From the IMG/VR virus record IMGVR_UViG_3300044824_000335, positions 1 through 31,451 of that record: DNA of 31,451 nucleotides. The stretch is one strand, 5' to 3'. The stretch's first letter is position 1, and every line of letters starts with the position of its first letter. The position numbers and the translations under genes are program-made. The notes under the pieces are model-generated. The model did no database searches, was not told the origin of the DNA, and worked only from the letters and a program-made list of their open reading frames with translations. This DNA is from a virus. Shown here one piece after another: positions 8,738 through 16,241 of this stretch.

Positions 8738-9334
8738 ATGAAAAGACTTGCCGCTTTATTTTGCCTTATTCTGGTCCTGCTGCTGGCGGCTTCCCAGGCA
8801 ATGGCGCAAACCACCACCGTGGTCCTCAAGGCCCCGGCCGGCGTCACCCAGTTCATCGGCCCCGACGGCAGCGTGGTCACCCCGGACGCCAACGGGCACG
8901 TGACCGCCCTCCTGACCCAGGAGCAATATTTTGCCGCCGCCGGCTTCCAGGAATATACCACCTACATGCTCCAGCAGGCGGCCATGAACCAGATGGTCTT
9001 CGTGATCTCCCCGGCCACCCTGACCACGGGCCACGGCTCCGCGGCCAACCGCACCGTGACCGTCACCCTGAAGAACGCCGCCGGGGAAGTCCACACCTGG
9101 TACAACCGGGCCGTGACCTCCGGGGTTTCCATCGCCGTGGCCCACACCGGCGGGGGGACCGGCACCGCCACCATCGTCTCCACCACCCTGACCTTCGTCA
9201 ACGGGGTGGCGACGGTGGTCATCACCGAGGGCGGCTCGCCCCTGGCCACCGACACCGACACCCTGACCATCCCCGCCGAGACCATCTGCGGGTTCAGCGT
9301 CACCGGGGTCACCAGCGTGGAGACCTATAGCTAA
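8738..9334 (+). CDS. Secreted LKAPxGVT-domain protein (198 aa)
   Basis: A good ribosome-binding site (AAAAAGGAGAAAGAAG) precedes the ATG. Residues 1-23 are a Sec signal peptide (MKRLAALFCLILVLLLA, cleavage after AMA). Residues about 27-70 (VLKAPAGVTQFIGPDGSVVTPDANG) match a short domain found in small phage head proteins. The same domain is the whole of the next gene, which has no signal peptide. Residues 90-198 are Thr/Val-rich beta structure (RTVTVTLKNAAGEVHTWYNRAVTSG, TLTFVNGVATVVITEGG) resembling an immunoglobulin-like or decoration domain. The position between portal and protease and the shared domain suggest a virion-surface protein; the signal peptide is unexpected for one. Function unproven. 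Confidence 0.75.
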   Translation: MKRLAALFCLILVLLLAASQAMAQTTTVVLKAPAGVTQFIGPDGSVVTPDANGHVTALLTQEQYFAAAGFQEYTTYMLQQAAMNQMVFVISPATLTTGHGSAANRTVTVTLKNAAGEVHTWYNRAVTSGVSIAVAHTGGGTGTATIVSTTLTFVNGVATVVITEGGSPLATDTDTLTIPAETICGFSVTGVTSVETYS

Positions 9335-9335
9335 A

Positions 9336-9366
9336 TGTAGGGCGGGAAAGCGCAGCGCATCCCGCC
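9336..9366. repeat. REP-like palindrome, TGTAGGGCGGG type
   Basis: TGTAGGGCGGG...CCCGCC forms an imperfect stem between two genes. Related TGTAGGG palindromes occur at 20937 and 30768. It may also act as an mRNA hairpin. Confidence 0.65.
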
Positions 9367-9384
9367 ATCCTCAAGGAGAATCGG

Positions 9385-9609
9385 ATGGAAAGATTTATCA
9401 TTTTGAAGGCCCCCCCCGGAGTGACCGTTTTTGTGGGCCCTGACGGCAATAGGGTCCAGGTGTACGCCTCGGGCAAGATCGCGGTCCCTGAAAGCCAGTT
9501 AGATTTCTTTCTTGAGGCCGGATGCAGGAAGGCTAAAGGCGTGCGGGAAACGGCCCCCGAAGCTGAAATGCCTGCGGGCAAAAAAGTTTCGAGAAAAAGA
9601 GGGAGCTAA
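9385..9609 (+). CDS. Small LKAPxGVT-domain phage protein (74 aa)
   Basis: The start has AAGGAG 8 bp upstream. Residues 5-50 (FIILKAPPGVTVFVGPDG, then VPESQLDFFLEAGC) form a compact domain clearly paralogous to residues 27-70 of the preceding secreted protein. Similar small proteins in other phages sit beside capsid or head genes; their biochemical role is not known to me. The C-terminal 20 residues are basic (GKKVSRKRGS). It is separated from its paralogue only by a REP-like palindrome, so the pair probably arose by tandem duplication or import followed by gain or loss of the export signal. Confidence 0.75.
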   Translation: MERFIILKAPPGVTVFVGPDGNRVQVYASGKIAVPESQLDFFLEAGCRKAKGVRETAPEAEMPAGKKVSRKRGS

Positions 9610-9611
9610 AT

Positions 9612-9760
9612 TCAGTAATCAGTGATCAGTAATCAGTAATCAGTAATCAGTAATCAGTAACCAGTAACCAGTTTTTGTTTTTGTTTTTGCCTTTACTGAT
9701 CACTGGCCACTGACCACTGACCACTGGCCTCTGATTACTGGCCACTGACCACTGATTACT
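9612..9760. repeat. Heptad-arm module 6
   Basis: Left arm of AATCAGT then AACCAGT units, linker TTTTTGTTTTTGTTTTTGCC, and a long right arm carrying the variant ACTGGCCTCTGATT. It is the inverted copy of most of module 5. Confidence 0.9.
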
Positions 9761-9785
9761 TGTCTTGCAAGGAAAGGGGATAGCC

Positions 9786-11072
9786 ATGAAACTGTTCGCC
9801 CAGCTCACCAAGGTCGACGCCGCGGCTGGCATGATCTACGGCCGCATGACCGAGGAAATCCCGGACGCGGCAGGCGAGATCCTCGATTACGAATCCTCCA
9901 AGCCCAATTTTAAGCGCTGGAGCGACGAGATCGCCGAAGCCACCGGGGGGCTCTCCCTGGGCAACGTCCGTGGGATGCACGGCCAGGTGGCCGCGGGCAA
10001 GCTCACCGAGATCAGCTATCTTGACGAGCAGAAGGCCATCGACGTGGCGGCCAAGATCGTCGACGCCGCCGAGCTGGAGAAGTGCATCGAGGGCGTCTAC
10101 ACCGGCCTGTCCATCGGCGGCTCCTACGCCAAGCGCTGGAAGGACGGCAACCTGATGCGCTACACCGCGCTGCCCAAGGAAGTCTCCCTGGTGGACAACC
10201 CCTGCCTGAAGACGGCCCGCTTCACGTTGGTGAAGGCCGACGGCTCCGTGGAAAAGCGGGAGTTTTCCGACACGGAGCGCAAGGAGCTGGCCGACAAGGG
10301 CCACGCCCTCCCGGACGGCTCCTTCCCCATTGTCAACCGGGAGGACCTGGAAAACGCGGTGCACGCCTACGGCCGGGCCAAGGATAAGGAGGCGGCCCAG
10401 AAGCACATCATCTCCCGGGCCCGGGCCCTGAAGGCCACCGACCTGCTCCCCGCGAACTGGGAAGGGAGCACCAAGGAGGAAAAGGCGGAGAGCACTTCCG
10501 CCCTGGCCAAGGCGGCCGCCCGCCACTCCGGCGGCGACCTCAGCAAGATTCAGGAAATCCACAACCACTCCGTGGCCCTGGGCGCCGACTGCCCGGCAGC
10601 GGAAAAAAGAGAGGTGAGCGAGATGCAGAAATCAGAGGTTGAACAACTGATCGAGGCGCGCCTGGGGAAGGTGGAACAGGCGCAGGCCCAGGGCCTGGAG
10701 AAGCTGGAGAAGGCCCACGCCGAGGCCCTGGAGAAGCTGGAGAAGGCCCACGCCGAGGCCCTGGAGAAGTTGGAGAAGGCCAACGCCGAGGCCCTGGAGA
10801 AGTTGGAGAAGGCCAACGCCGAGGCCCTGGCCAAGAAGGAAGAAGAGGTCGCGGCCCTGAAAAAGGACCTGGAGCTCGTCAAGGCCAACACCCCCAAGGG
10901 GGGGGGCCCGGCCCTGCGGGTGGTCAGCAAGTCCCAGGACCTGGGGCAGGATGACCCGGCCGCCAAGGTCGAGACCGTCAAGAAGGCCGACGGCAGCGTC
11001 GACCACGAGGCCACCGCCAAAGAGCAGATGAAGGCGGCCCTGGCCAATCCCTTCATCATCGGACGGCAATAG
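9786..11072 (+). CDS. Prohead protease-like protein with coiled-coil scaffold tail
   Basis: I chose ATG 9786 (428 aa), which follows AAGGAAAGGGGATAG, over the in-frame ATG at 9765. The N-terminal about 160 residues resemble phage prohead serine protease-type proteins: a conserved His in NVRGMHGQ (about residue 65), a Ser in YTGLSIGGS (about 109) and a closing EVSLVDNPC segment. Residues about 160-225 (FSDTERKELADKGHALPDGS to LPANW) match a small domain frequent in phage proteases (DUF6582-like). Residues about 285-370 are a coiled coil of near-identical 11-residue units (EALEKLEKAHA), suited to a scaffold. It should mature and template the capsid encoded next. Active-site assignment is by motif only. 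Confidence 0.82.
   Translation: MKLFAQLTKVDAAAGMIYGRMTEEIPDAAGEILDYESSKPNFKRWSDEIAEATGGLSLGNVRGMHGQVAAGKLTEISYLDEQKAIDVAAKIVDAAELEKCIEGVYTGLSIGGSYAKRWKDGNLMRYTALPKEVSLVDNPCLKTARFTLVKADGSVEKREFSDTERKELADKGHALPDGSFPIVNREDLENAVHAYGRAKDKEAAQKHIISRARALKATDLLPANWEGSTKEEKAESTSALAKAAARHSGGDLSKIQEIHNHSVALGADCPAAEKREVSEMQKSEVEQLIEARLGKVEQAQAQGLEKLEKAHAEALEKLEKAHAEALEKLEKANAEALEKLEKANAEALAKKEEEVAALKKDLELVKANTPKGGGPALRVVSKSQDLGQDDPAAKVETVKKADGSVDHEATAKEQMKAALANPFIIGRQ
10623..11072 (+). CDS. Probable nested scaffold protein (internal start)
   Basis: Inside the protease gene an in-frame ATG at 10623 is preceded by GAGGTGAGCGAG, a better Shine-Dalgarno than most genes here possess. Translation from it would give a 149-residue protein (MQKSEVEQLIEARLGKVEQ onward) made only of the coiled-coil and C-terminal part. 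A protease gene containing an in-phase scaffold gene is well known (lambda C/Nu3, Mu I/Z). This is inference from the site and the family precedent; expression is not shown. Confidence 0.5.
   Translation: MQKSEVEQLIEARLGKVEQAQAQGLEKLEKAHAEALEKLEKAHAEALEKLEKANAEALEKLEKANAEALAKKEEEVAALKKDLELVKANTPKGGGPALRVVSKSQDLGQDDPAAKVETVKKADGSVDHEATAKEQMKAALANPFIIGRQ
10690..10826 (+). repeat. 33-bp in-frame tandem repeat (hendecad coiled coil)
   Basis: About four 33-bp units encode (EALEKLEKA[HN]A) in tandem. Eleven-residue periodicity fits a hendecad coiled coil and can change in copy number by slippage. Confidence 0.85.
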
Positions 11073-11074
11073 AA

Positions 11075-11210
11075 AGTGATCAGTGATCAGTAATCAGTGA
11101 TCAGTAATCAGTAATCAGTAAAGGCAAAAACTGGCCACTGGCCACTGACCACTGACCACTGGCCACTGACCACTGACCACTGACCACTGATTACTGATAA
11201 CTGATAACTG
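11075..11210. repeat. Heptad-arm module 7
   Basis: GATCAGT/AATCAGT left arm, linker AAAGGCAAAAAC (purine type), and a long right arm of ACTGGCC and ACTGACC units. Confidence 0.9.
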
Positions 11211-11231
11211 GTTTCAAAAGGAGATGACAAA

Positions 11232-12764
11232 ATGGATGCAAACCAAATCGCGGCAACCCTGGAACTGATCAAGGCCCAGCTGGCCAACCCCAGCCCGGAG
11301 CTGCTCAAGGCCTTCACCCAGAGCTCCGTGGCCACCGTGGGCCTGCAAGCCTACAACCTGGAGGCCCCGGCCAAGAACCTCTTCCCCTACCTGACGCCCC
11401 TGGTCGATTCCATCCCCCGGAGCGTGGGGGGTTTCGGTTCCCAGGCCAGCTGGAAGGCCATCACCGGCGTCAACGTCAACAACCTCTCCCTGGGCGTGGC
11501 CGAGGGCAAGCGCGGCGGGGTGGTCACCACCTCCACCCAGGAATATTTAGCGGTCTACCGCTTCCTGGGCCAGGACGACTACGTCACCGAGCAGGCCTGG
11601 CGGGCCGCGGTGAACTACCAGGACCTCCGGGCCACCGCCCGGCTCAACCTCCTGAAGGCGGTGCGCCTGGGCGAGGAGCTCCTGCACCTGGGGGGCAACG
11701 GCACCGCCCTGGTGCTGACCCAGCCCACCGCGCCCACGGTGGTCGACGACGCCTCCGCCGGCACTCTCGGGACTTCCACCGAATATGACGTGGCGGTGGT
11801 GGCCCTCACCCTGGAAGGCCTCTACTTCGCCGGAGGCCCCGGCGTCGCCGCGGCGGCCACCAAGATCTTCCAGACCATCGCCCGGGGCAACGCCGGCCCC
11901 TACGGGGGCAGCACCCCCATCAACGGCGGCTGCTCCCTCGCCTCCGGCATCACCAATCATACAACCGCCAACAACAAGACCGCGGTGAATTGCTACACCC
12001 CGGTGGTCCCCGGCGCGGTGGCCTACGCCTGGTTCATCGGCACCAGCGGCGCCGCCACCCTGGCGGCCATCACCACCATCAACTCCGTCATCCTGGGCGC
12101 GGTGGGGGCCTCCACCCAGACCCTGGCCAGCCTCACCGCGGCGGATTACTCCCTCAACGCCCTGGTCTATGACGGCCTGCTCTACCAGGCCTGGAAGGCC
12201 AACTCCGGCGCCTATATCGCCAACCAGGCCACCGGCACTCCGGGGGTGGGCACCCCCCTCACCGGGGACGGCAAGGGGGGCGTGGTGGAGATCGACGCCG
12301 TCCTGAAATACATGTGGGACAAGTGGCGCCTGGGCCCGGAGCAGATGTGGGTGAACAGCCAGGAGGCCCAGAACATCACCCAGAAGATCCTCACCGGCAC
12401 CGGCGCGACCGCCAGCCAGTCCTTCCACTTCATGTTCCAGGCGGACCAATCGGAGCTGGTGGGCGGCATGGTGGTGGACAGCTACCTGAACAAGTTCGGG
12501 GCGGGCCTGGGCGGCGGCAAGAAGATCAAGATCCGCCAGCACCCCAACATGCCGGCGGGCACCATCCTGTTCGACACCCTGATCATCCCTTACCCCCTCT
12601 CCAACGTGGCCAACGTCCGGGAGATGGACCTGCGCTTCGATTACATCGCGGTGGATTGGCCCAAGGTGCAGTGGGCCGATGAGTTTGGCGTCTACTTCGA
12701 CGGCGTGCTGAAGCACTACTTCCCGCCGGCGATGGCCATCCTCACCAACATCGCCAACGGATAG
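11232..12764 (+). CDS. Major capsid protein, HK97-fold (510 aa)
   Basis: AAAAGGAGATGACAAA precedes the ATG. The position directly after protease/scaffold, the length and the pattern support a major capsid protein. N-terminal residues 1-40 are helical, followed by PAKNLFPYLTPLVDSIPR and a gene body with FLGQDDYVTEQAWRAAVNYQDLRATARLNLL (extended loop and spine helix region). A typical C-terminal half follows (MWVNSQEAQNITQKIL; NMPAGTILFDTLIIPYPLSN; VQWADEFGVYFDGVLKHYFP). Between about 160 and 320 a Gly/Ala/Thr-rich beta stretch (EYDVAVVALTLEGLYFAGG to YAWFIGTSGAATLAAI) reads like an inserted surface domain. No clear maturation-cleavage site could be assigned. Confidence 0.85.
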   Translation: MDANQIAATLELIKAQLANPSPELLKAFTQSSVATVGLQAYNLEAPAKNLFPYLTPLVDSIPRSVGGFGSQASWKAITGVNVNNLSLGVAEGKRGGVVTTSTQEYLAVYRFLGQDDYVTEQAWRAAVNYQDLRATARLNLLKAVRLGEELLHLGGNGTALVLTQPTAPTVVDDASAGTLGTSTEYDVAVVALTLEGLYFAGGPGVAAAATKIFQTIARGNAGPYGGSTPINGGCSLASGITNHTTANNKTAVNCYTPVVPGAVAYAWFIGTSGAATLAAITTINSVILGAVGASTQTLASLTAADYSLNALVYDGLLYQAWKANSGAYIANQATGTPGVGTPLTGDGKGGVVEIDAVLKYMWDKWRLGPEQMWVNSQEAQNITQKILTGTGATASQSFHFMFQADQSELVGGMVVDSYLNKFGAGLGGGKKIKIRQHPNMPAGTILFDTLIIPYPLSNVANVREMDLRFDYIAVDWPKVQWADEFGVYFDGVLKHYFPPAMAILTNIANG

Positions 12765-12904
12765 TGATCAGTGGTCAGTGGCAAAGGCAAGTAATCAGTA
12801 ATCAGTAATCAGTAATCAGTAAAGGCAAAAACTGACCACTGACCACTGACCACTGACCACTGACCACTGGCCACTGATAACTGGTTACTGATTACTGATA
12901 ACTG
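12764..12904. repeat. Heptad-arm module 8
   Basis: Left arm of GATCAGT, GGTCAGT and AATCAGT, linker AAAGGCAAAAAC, and a right arm mainly of ACTGACC units. It is closely similar to modules 7 and 11. Confidence 0.9.
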
Positions 12905-12912
12905 GGGGTTTA

Positions 12913-13125
12913 ATGTTGCTCCGGGTCCCCAATCCGGCCATCCGCACGGTGACCATCCAGCGGGATTACAAGGTGGTTGACGGGGTGGTGGACGTCCCCG
13001 ACTCCGTGGCACCCATGCTGATCGCGGGCGGCTATCTGCCCCTGGATGGCGAGGCTCCGGAAACCCCGGACCTGGACCCGGGGCGCCGGCGCCGGGTGGG
13101 TATCCGGCACACGATTAAAATATGA
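12913..13125 (+). CDS. Small head-region protein (70 aa)
   Basis: The ATG follows GGGGGTTTA, a weak ribosome-binding site. The N-terminal 45 residues (LRVPNPAIRTVTIQRDYKVV, then GVVDVPDSVAPMLIAGGYLP) have the layout of the LKAPxGVT-type small proteins at 8738 and 9385: a beta strand, a variable loop, then VP and a short helix. The C-terminal 20 residues are Arg-rich. It lies between capsid and connector, where phages often encode a small head completion or decoration protein; I cannot assign it further. The TGA stop is the start of the first GATCAGT-like unit. Confidence 0.7.
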   Translation: MLLRVPNPAIRTVTIQRDYKVVDGVVDVPDSVAPMLIAGGYLPLDGEAPETPDLDPGRRRRVGIRHTIKI

Positions 13126-13232
13126 TCAGTAATCAGTAATCAGTAAACAGTAATCAGTTTTTTCTCTTTTGACTTTGCCTTGGTTTTTGCTTTGCTTTTA
13201 CTGATTACTGGCCACTGATCACTGATAACTGG
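13123..13232. repeat. Heptad-arm module 9
   Basis: AATCAGT/AAACAGT left arm, a long pyrimidine linker (TCTTTTGACTTTGCCTTGG...), and an ACTGATT/ACTGGCC right arm. The linker and adjoining arm recur exactly in module 10. Confidence 0.9.
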
Positions 13233-13250
13233 TTTTTAAGAGGACACTAA

Positions 13251-13796
13251 ATGGACCTGACCACCCTGGCCAACGTCAAGGCCTGGCTGAACCTCACCGT
13301 CGATATTAGCGACGCCCTGCTGGTGCGCCTCATCGCCGGGATCAGCGCCTGGGTGCAGTCCTACCTCAGCCGCCAGGTCCTCTCCCAGAGCTACGCCGAG
13401 GTGCGGGACGGCCACGACACCCAGGTGCTGTACTTCAGGGAGTACCCGGTGACCGCGGTCTCCGGGGTCACGGTGGACGGCGTGGCCATCCCCCCGGCCC
13501 CCGACACCGTCACCCCGGGCTACCGCTTCACCCTGGGCCGGCTCATCTTGCAGGGCTATCGCTTCACCCGGGGCTGGGGCAACGTCACCCTGGATTACAC
13601 CGCGGGCTATGATGCCGCGCCCCCCGACCTGGAGCAGGCGGTCATCGAGCTGGTGGCCTTCCGCTTCAAGGAGCGGGGGCACATCGGCGACCAGAGCGTC
13701 GCCTTCCAGGGCCAGACCACGAGCTTCACGGTGGCCGAGCTGCCGCCCTCGGTCAAGGCGGTGCTGGATAAATGGAAAAAGGTGGTGCCGGGGTAG
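13251..13796 (+). CDS. Head-tail connector protein (gp6-like)
   Basis: An AAGAGGAC ribosome-binding site precedes the ATG. The 181-residue protein has the hallmarks of the phage head-tail connector (gp6/DnaT-like) family: an N-terminal helical part LTTLANVKAWLNLT plus DALLVRLIAGISAWVQSYLSR (residues 3-43), a beta domain with YFREYPVTAVSGVTVDGVAIP (60-85), GWGNVTLDYTAGYDAAPPDLEQAVIELVAFRFKERG (107-143), and a C-terminal helix. It forms a ring below the portal. The order capsid, small protein, connector is standard. Confidence 0.88.
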   Translation: MDLTTLANVKAWLNLTVDISDALLVRLIAGISAWVQSYLSRQVLSQSYAEVRDGHDTQVLYFREYPVTAVSGVTVDGVAIPPAPDTVTPGYRFTLGRLILQGYRFTRGWGNVTLDYTAGYDAAPPDLEQAVIELVAFRFKERGHIGDQSVAFQGQTTSFTVAELPPSVKAVLDKWKKVVPG

Positions 13797-13800
13797 AAGA

Positions 13801-13953
13801 TAGTGATCAGTGATCAGTGATCAGTGATCAGTAAACAGTAATCAGTAATCAGTAATCAGTAATCAGTAATCAGTAATCAGTTTTTTCTCTTTTGACTTTG
13901 CCTTGGTTTTTGCTTTGCTTTTACTGATTACTGGCCACTGGCCACTGATCACT
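13801..13953. repeat. Heptad-arm module 10
   Basis: Four GATCAGT units, AAACAGT and a run of AATCAGT, then the same pyrimidine linker as module 9, and an ACTGATT/ACTGGCC right arm. Confidence 0.9.
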
Positions 13954-13972
13954 TTCTAAGGGGAGAACGCCT

Positions 13973-14182
13973 ATGCTGAAAAAGGTTCTTCACGCCCTGT
14001 TCTACCTGGCCAAGGCCTACCTGCTCCTGGTGGGTCTGATCGTCACCGTGATGGTGGGCCGCCAGCTTTATCTCGACCGCCAGGGCAGCAAGATCCCGAT
14101 GGTCCGGGCGCAGCTCAATTTAGTGCTGCCGCCTGCAACCTTTACTAACCGGCCCGGTCAATCAGTGACCGGTAAACAGTAA
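13973..14182 (+). CDS. Small single-pass membrane protein (69 aa)
   Basis: AGGGGAGAACGCCT precedes the ATG. Residues 7-28 (LFYLAKAYLLLVGLIVTVMVG) form one transmembrane segment with a Lys-rich N-terminus and a basic QLYLDRQG stretch after it. No cleavage site is evident. It could be a holin-like, anchor or superinfection-type protein; nothing decides between them. The last residues (QSVTGKQ) are encoded by the following heptad module, which also provides the TAA, so the original C-terminus may have been lost. It resembles the ORF at 476-634 in size and topology. Confidence 0.65.
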   Translation: MLKKVLHALFYLAKAYLLLVGLIVTVMVGRQLYLDRQGSKIPMVRAQLNLVLPPATFTNRPGQSVTGKQ

Positions 14183-14284
14183 TCAGTAATCAGTAATCAG
14201 TAATCAGTAAAGGCAAAAACTGACCACTGACCACTGACCACTGGCCACTGACCACTGATAACTGTTTACTGATTACTGATAACT
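14160..14284. repeat. Heptad-arm module 11
   Basis: AATCAGT left arm overlapping the end of the membrane-protein gene, linker AAAGGCAAAAAC, and an ACTGACC/ACTGATA right arm. It is very similar to module 8. Confidence 0.9.
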
Positions 14285-14306
14285 AAGGAAAAGAAGGAGA
14301 ACGCAA

Positions 14307-14768
14307 ATGAAGAACAAGCTGAGAATCCCCCTACTGGCAATAGCCTTCATCCTGGCCCTGGTGGTTACCAGCTCCGGTACCAGCTTCGTGCTGGCCACCA
14401 CCGAGCGCCACTCTGCCGGTGCGGCCATCGCAACCGACACGAACTCCGGCCACCTGAGAATCTACACCGGGGCCGATACCAACGGGCCGAATGGGGCGGT
14501 CACCGGCACCCTCCTGGTGGACTGGACGCTCAACGCCACCAACACGGATACCGGCGGGGTCATCACTCTGGGGACCGTGAGCAACGTCAATGCCTCCGCT
14601 ACGGGGACGGCGGGTTATTTCCGCATACTCAAATCCGATGGTTCTACGGCTATTGCCGATGGCGACGTGGGCACTTCGGCTACCAGCCTGGTGCTCAACA
14701 CCACCAGCATCGTCTCAGGCGGCCCCTGCTCCCTGAGCGGGACGATCACGGTGCCCGCGGGGACCTAA
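14307..14768 (+). CDS. Secreted virion-type protein (153 aa)
   Basis: AAGAAGGAGAACGCAA precedes the ATG. Residues 1-30 form a signal peptide or N-terminal membrane anchor (LLAIAFILALVVTSSG). The mature part (HLRIYTGADTNGPNGAVTGT, LLVDWTLN, ATGTAGYFRILKSDGST, DVGTSATSLVLNTTSIVSGG, TITVPAGT) matches a family I recall as common in tailed phages, which normally starts directly with the LRIY segment and lacks any export signal. Its role is thought to be structural (head or tail decoration). A signal on such a protein is unusual. It begins a run of five signal-peptide genes. Confidence 0.75.
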   Translation: MKNKLRIPLLAIAFILALVVTSSGTSFVLATTERHSAGAAIATDTNSGHLRIYTGADTNGPNGAVTGTLLVDWTLNATNTDTGGVITLGTVSNVNASATGTAGYFRILKSDGSTAIADGDVGTSATSLVLNTTSIVSGGPCSLSGTITVPAGT

Positions 14769-14779
14769 GAAGTGAAAAA

Positions 14780-14925
14780 AGTAATCAGTGATCAGTGGTC
14801 AGTAATCAGAGGCCAGTGGTTAGTGGTCAGTGGCCAGTGATCAGTAAAGGCAAAAACAAAAACAAAAACTGGTTACTGGTTACTGATTACTGATTACTGA
14901 TTACTGATTACTGATCACTGATCAC
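14780..14925. repeat. Heptad-arm module 12
   Basis: This is a direct copy of module 5 (shared variant AATCAGAGGCCAGT and AAAAAC-repeated linker) with one extra GGTTAGT unit. Confidence 0.9.
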
Positions 14926-14942
14926 GGGAAAGGGGTGAAGGT

Positions 14943-15833
14943 ATGAAAAAGATTATGAAGTGCTTTGCAGCCCTGACGCTGGCAGCCCTCCTGGCCTTCC
15001 CCGTCTCGGCGGCTGATTGGCCGATTCTGAGCGATGGGGGGAACCAATATACTGCGGGGGCGGCGACCGCCAGTTCTCTGGGCACGAGTGTTGCCGCAGG
15101 CTCTCCCGCTAATTCGCTGGGTTCCTGGGTGCAGTTAGTCGCCGCCGGTTCCAACCCCGGGGGTGTGCTGATCTTATTTGTTGAGAACACTACCTCTAGC
15201 CAAAGAAGCGTGATGCTAAATATTGGCATAGGGCCTTCAGGAAGTCAGGTAATAGTAGTTCCGCAGTTATATTGCGCAATGGGTCCATACGCTTTGGCGC
15301 AGGCTGTTCTTCCTATTTATATCCCTCCTGGGGTAGCGTTATGGGTCCAATCTCAAGGGGTCGTCGCCGCCTCCGCCGTTTATGTCACCGCCAGTTTGGT
15401 TATGCCCGGATTCATGCCATCAACACCCTTCCAGCGAGTCACCGCATACGGGGCAAGTTCTTTAACGAGTCAAGGCATAACTGTTGACCCGGGCGGCACC
15501 GTCAATACTAAAGGAGCCTGGACTGAGATATCTGCATCTATTGCCAACCCCACAAAGATGCTGTTGATGGGTGTGGGACAATTAGCGACCTCCGGAGCGG
15601 CCGTTCTTTGTCAGTTGGTAGATATCGGCGTGGGGCCTTCATCCGGAGCGGTGACCACTATAATCAGCAATATTCCTGTTTACAATAATGGCAGTTATAT
15701 CGTATTGCCTTGTTTTGTTGGTCCTTTCCCGGCAACCATCCCAGCCGGGTCAAACCTTTGGGGCCGCAGCCAGTGTAATAACAATGGTGCAACCGTTAGA
15801 TTACTTAGCATCGCCCTCTACGGGATTGATTAA
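14943..15833 (+). CDS. Secreted two-domain virion-type protein (296 aa)
   Basis: GGGAAAGGGGTGAAGGT precedes the ATG. Residues 1-23 are a clear Sec signal peptide (KCFAALTLAALLAFPVSA, then ADWP). The mature protein contains two related beta-rich domains in tandem. The first (about 55-155) has GSWVQLVAAG, MLNIGIGPSGSQVIVVPQL and LPIYIPPGVALWVQSQ. The second (about 180-290) has GAWTEISASI, VDIGVGPSSGAVTTIISNI and FPATIPAGSNLWGRSQ. This duplicated layout occurs in phage structural proteins of unknown role, likely jelly-roll-like. GC is lower from about 15180 onward. The next gene follows after only 9 bp, so translation is probably coupled. Confidence 0.75.
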   Translation: MKKIMKCFAALTLAALLAFPVSAADWPILSDGGNQYTAGAATASSLGTSVAAGSPANSLGSWVQLVAAGSNPGGVLILFVENTTSSQRSVMLNIGIGPSGSQVIVVPQLYCAMGPYALAQAVLPIYIPPGVALWVQSQGVVAASAVYVTASLVMPGFMPSTPFQRVTAYGASSLTSQGITVDPGGTVNTKGAWTEISASIANPTKMLLMGVGQLATSGAAVLCQLVDIGVGPSSGAVTTIISNIPVYNNGSYIVLPCFVGPFPATIPAGSNLWGRSQCNNNGATVRLLSIALYGID

Positions 15834-15842
15834 GGAGGAGTT

Positions 15843-16241
15843 ATGCCGACAGTGAGACGCCTTTTAACGATCATCGGCATCTTATTGCTGCTTTTATCCG
15901 GGACCGCCCATGCCCTCACCGTGGTCACCAGCGGCAACCAGACAGCGGACGGCAGCGAGGATTACCTGTTTGCCTCCAACACCACCGCCGGGACATATAT
16001 CCTGGTGGTCGATACCACCAACATGGTGAACGGCGAGACCGTCGTCTTGAAGATTTACTCAGGGGCTAATTCTTCTTCATTGATTCTTGCTTACCAGGCC
16101 ACCTATGTCAACGCCCAGACGGAGCCGTTGAAGTTCAGCGTGCCTGTCCCTTCGGACCAGGCTATCCGCTGTTCTTTGACCCAATCGGTTTACGTATCTT
16201 CATACAAGACTTTCTACTGGAAATTCTTGAGCATCCCATGA
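15843..16241 (+). CDS. Secreted virion-type protein (132 aa)
   Basis: A perfect AAGGAGGAG lies just before the ATG. Residues 1-24 are a Sec signal peptide (LLTIIGILLLLLSGTAHA). The mature 108 residues (TSGNQTADGSEDYLFASNTT, AGTYILVVDTTNMVNGETVVLKIYSG, AYQATYVNAQTEPLKFSVPVPSD, FYWKFLSI) match a small family I recall as frequent in phage structural modules, usually without a signal. Its C-terminus overlaps the next gene by ATGA, and the previous gene ends 9 bp upstream; no repeat modules separate these three genes. They probably form one translational unit and act together. Confidence 0.78.
   Translation: MPTVRRLLTIIGILLLLLSGTAHALTVVTSGNQTADGSEDYLFASNTTAGTYILVVDTTNMVNGETVVLKIYSGANSSSLILAYQATYVNAQTEPLKFSVPVPSDQAIRCSLTQSVYVSSYKTFYWKFLSIP

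Noticed and set aside
11547-12716. 389-codon open frame antisense to the capsid gene
   Set aside because: Shadow frame; the sense frame has a ribosome-binding site and capsid features.
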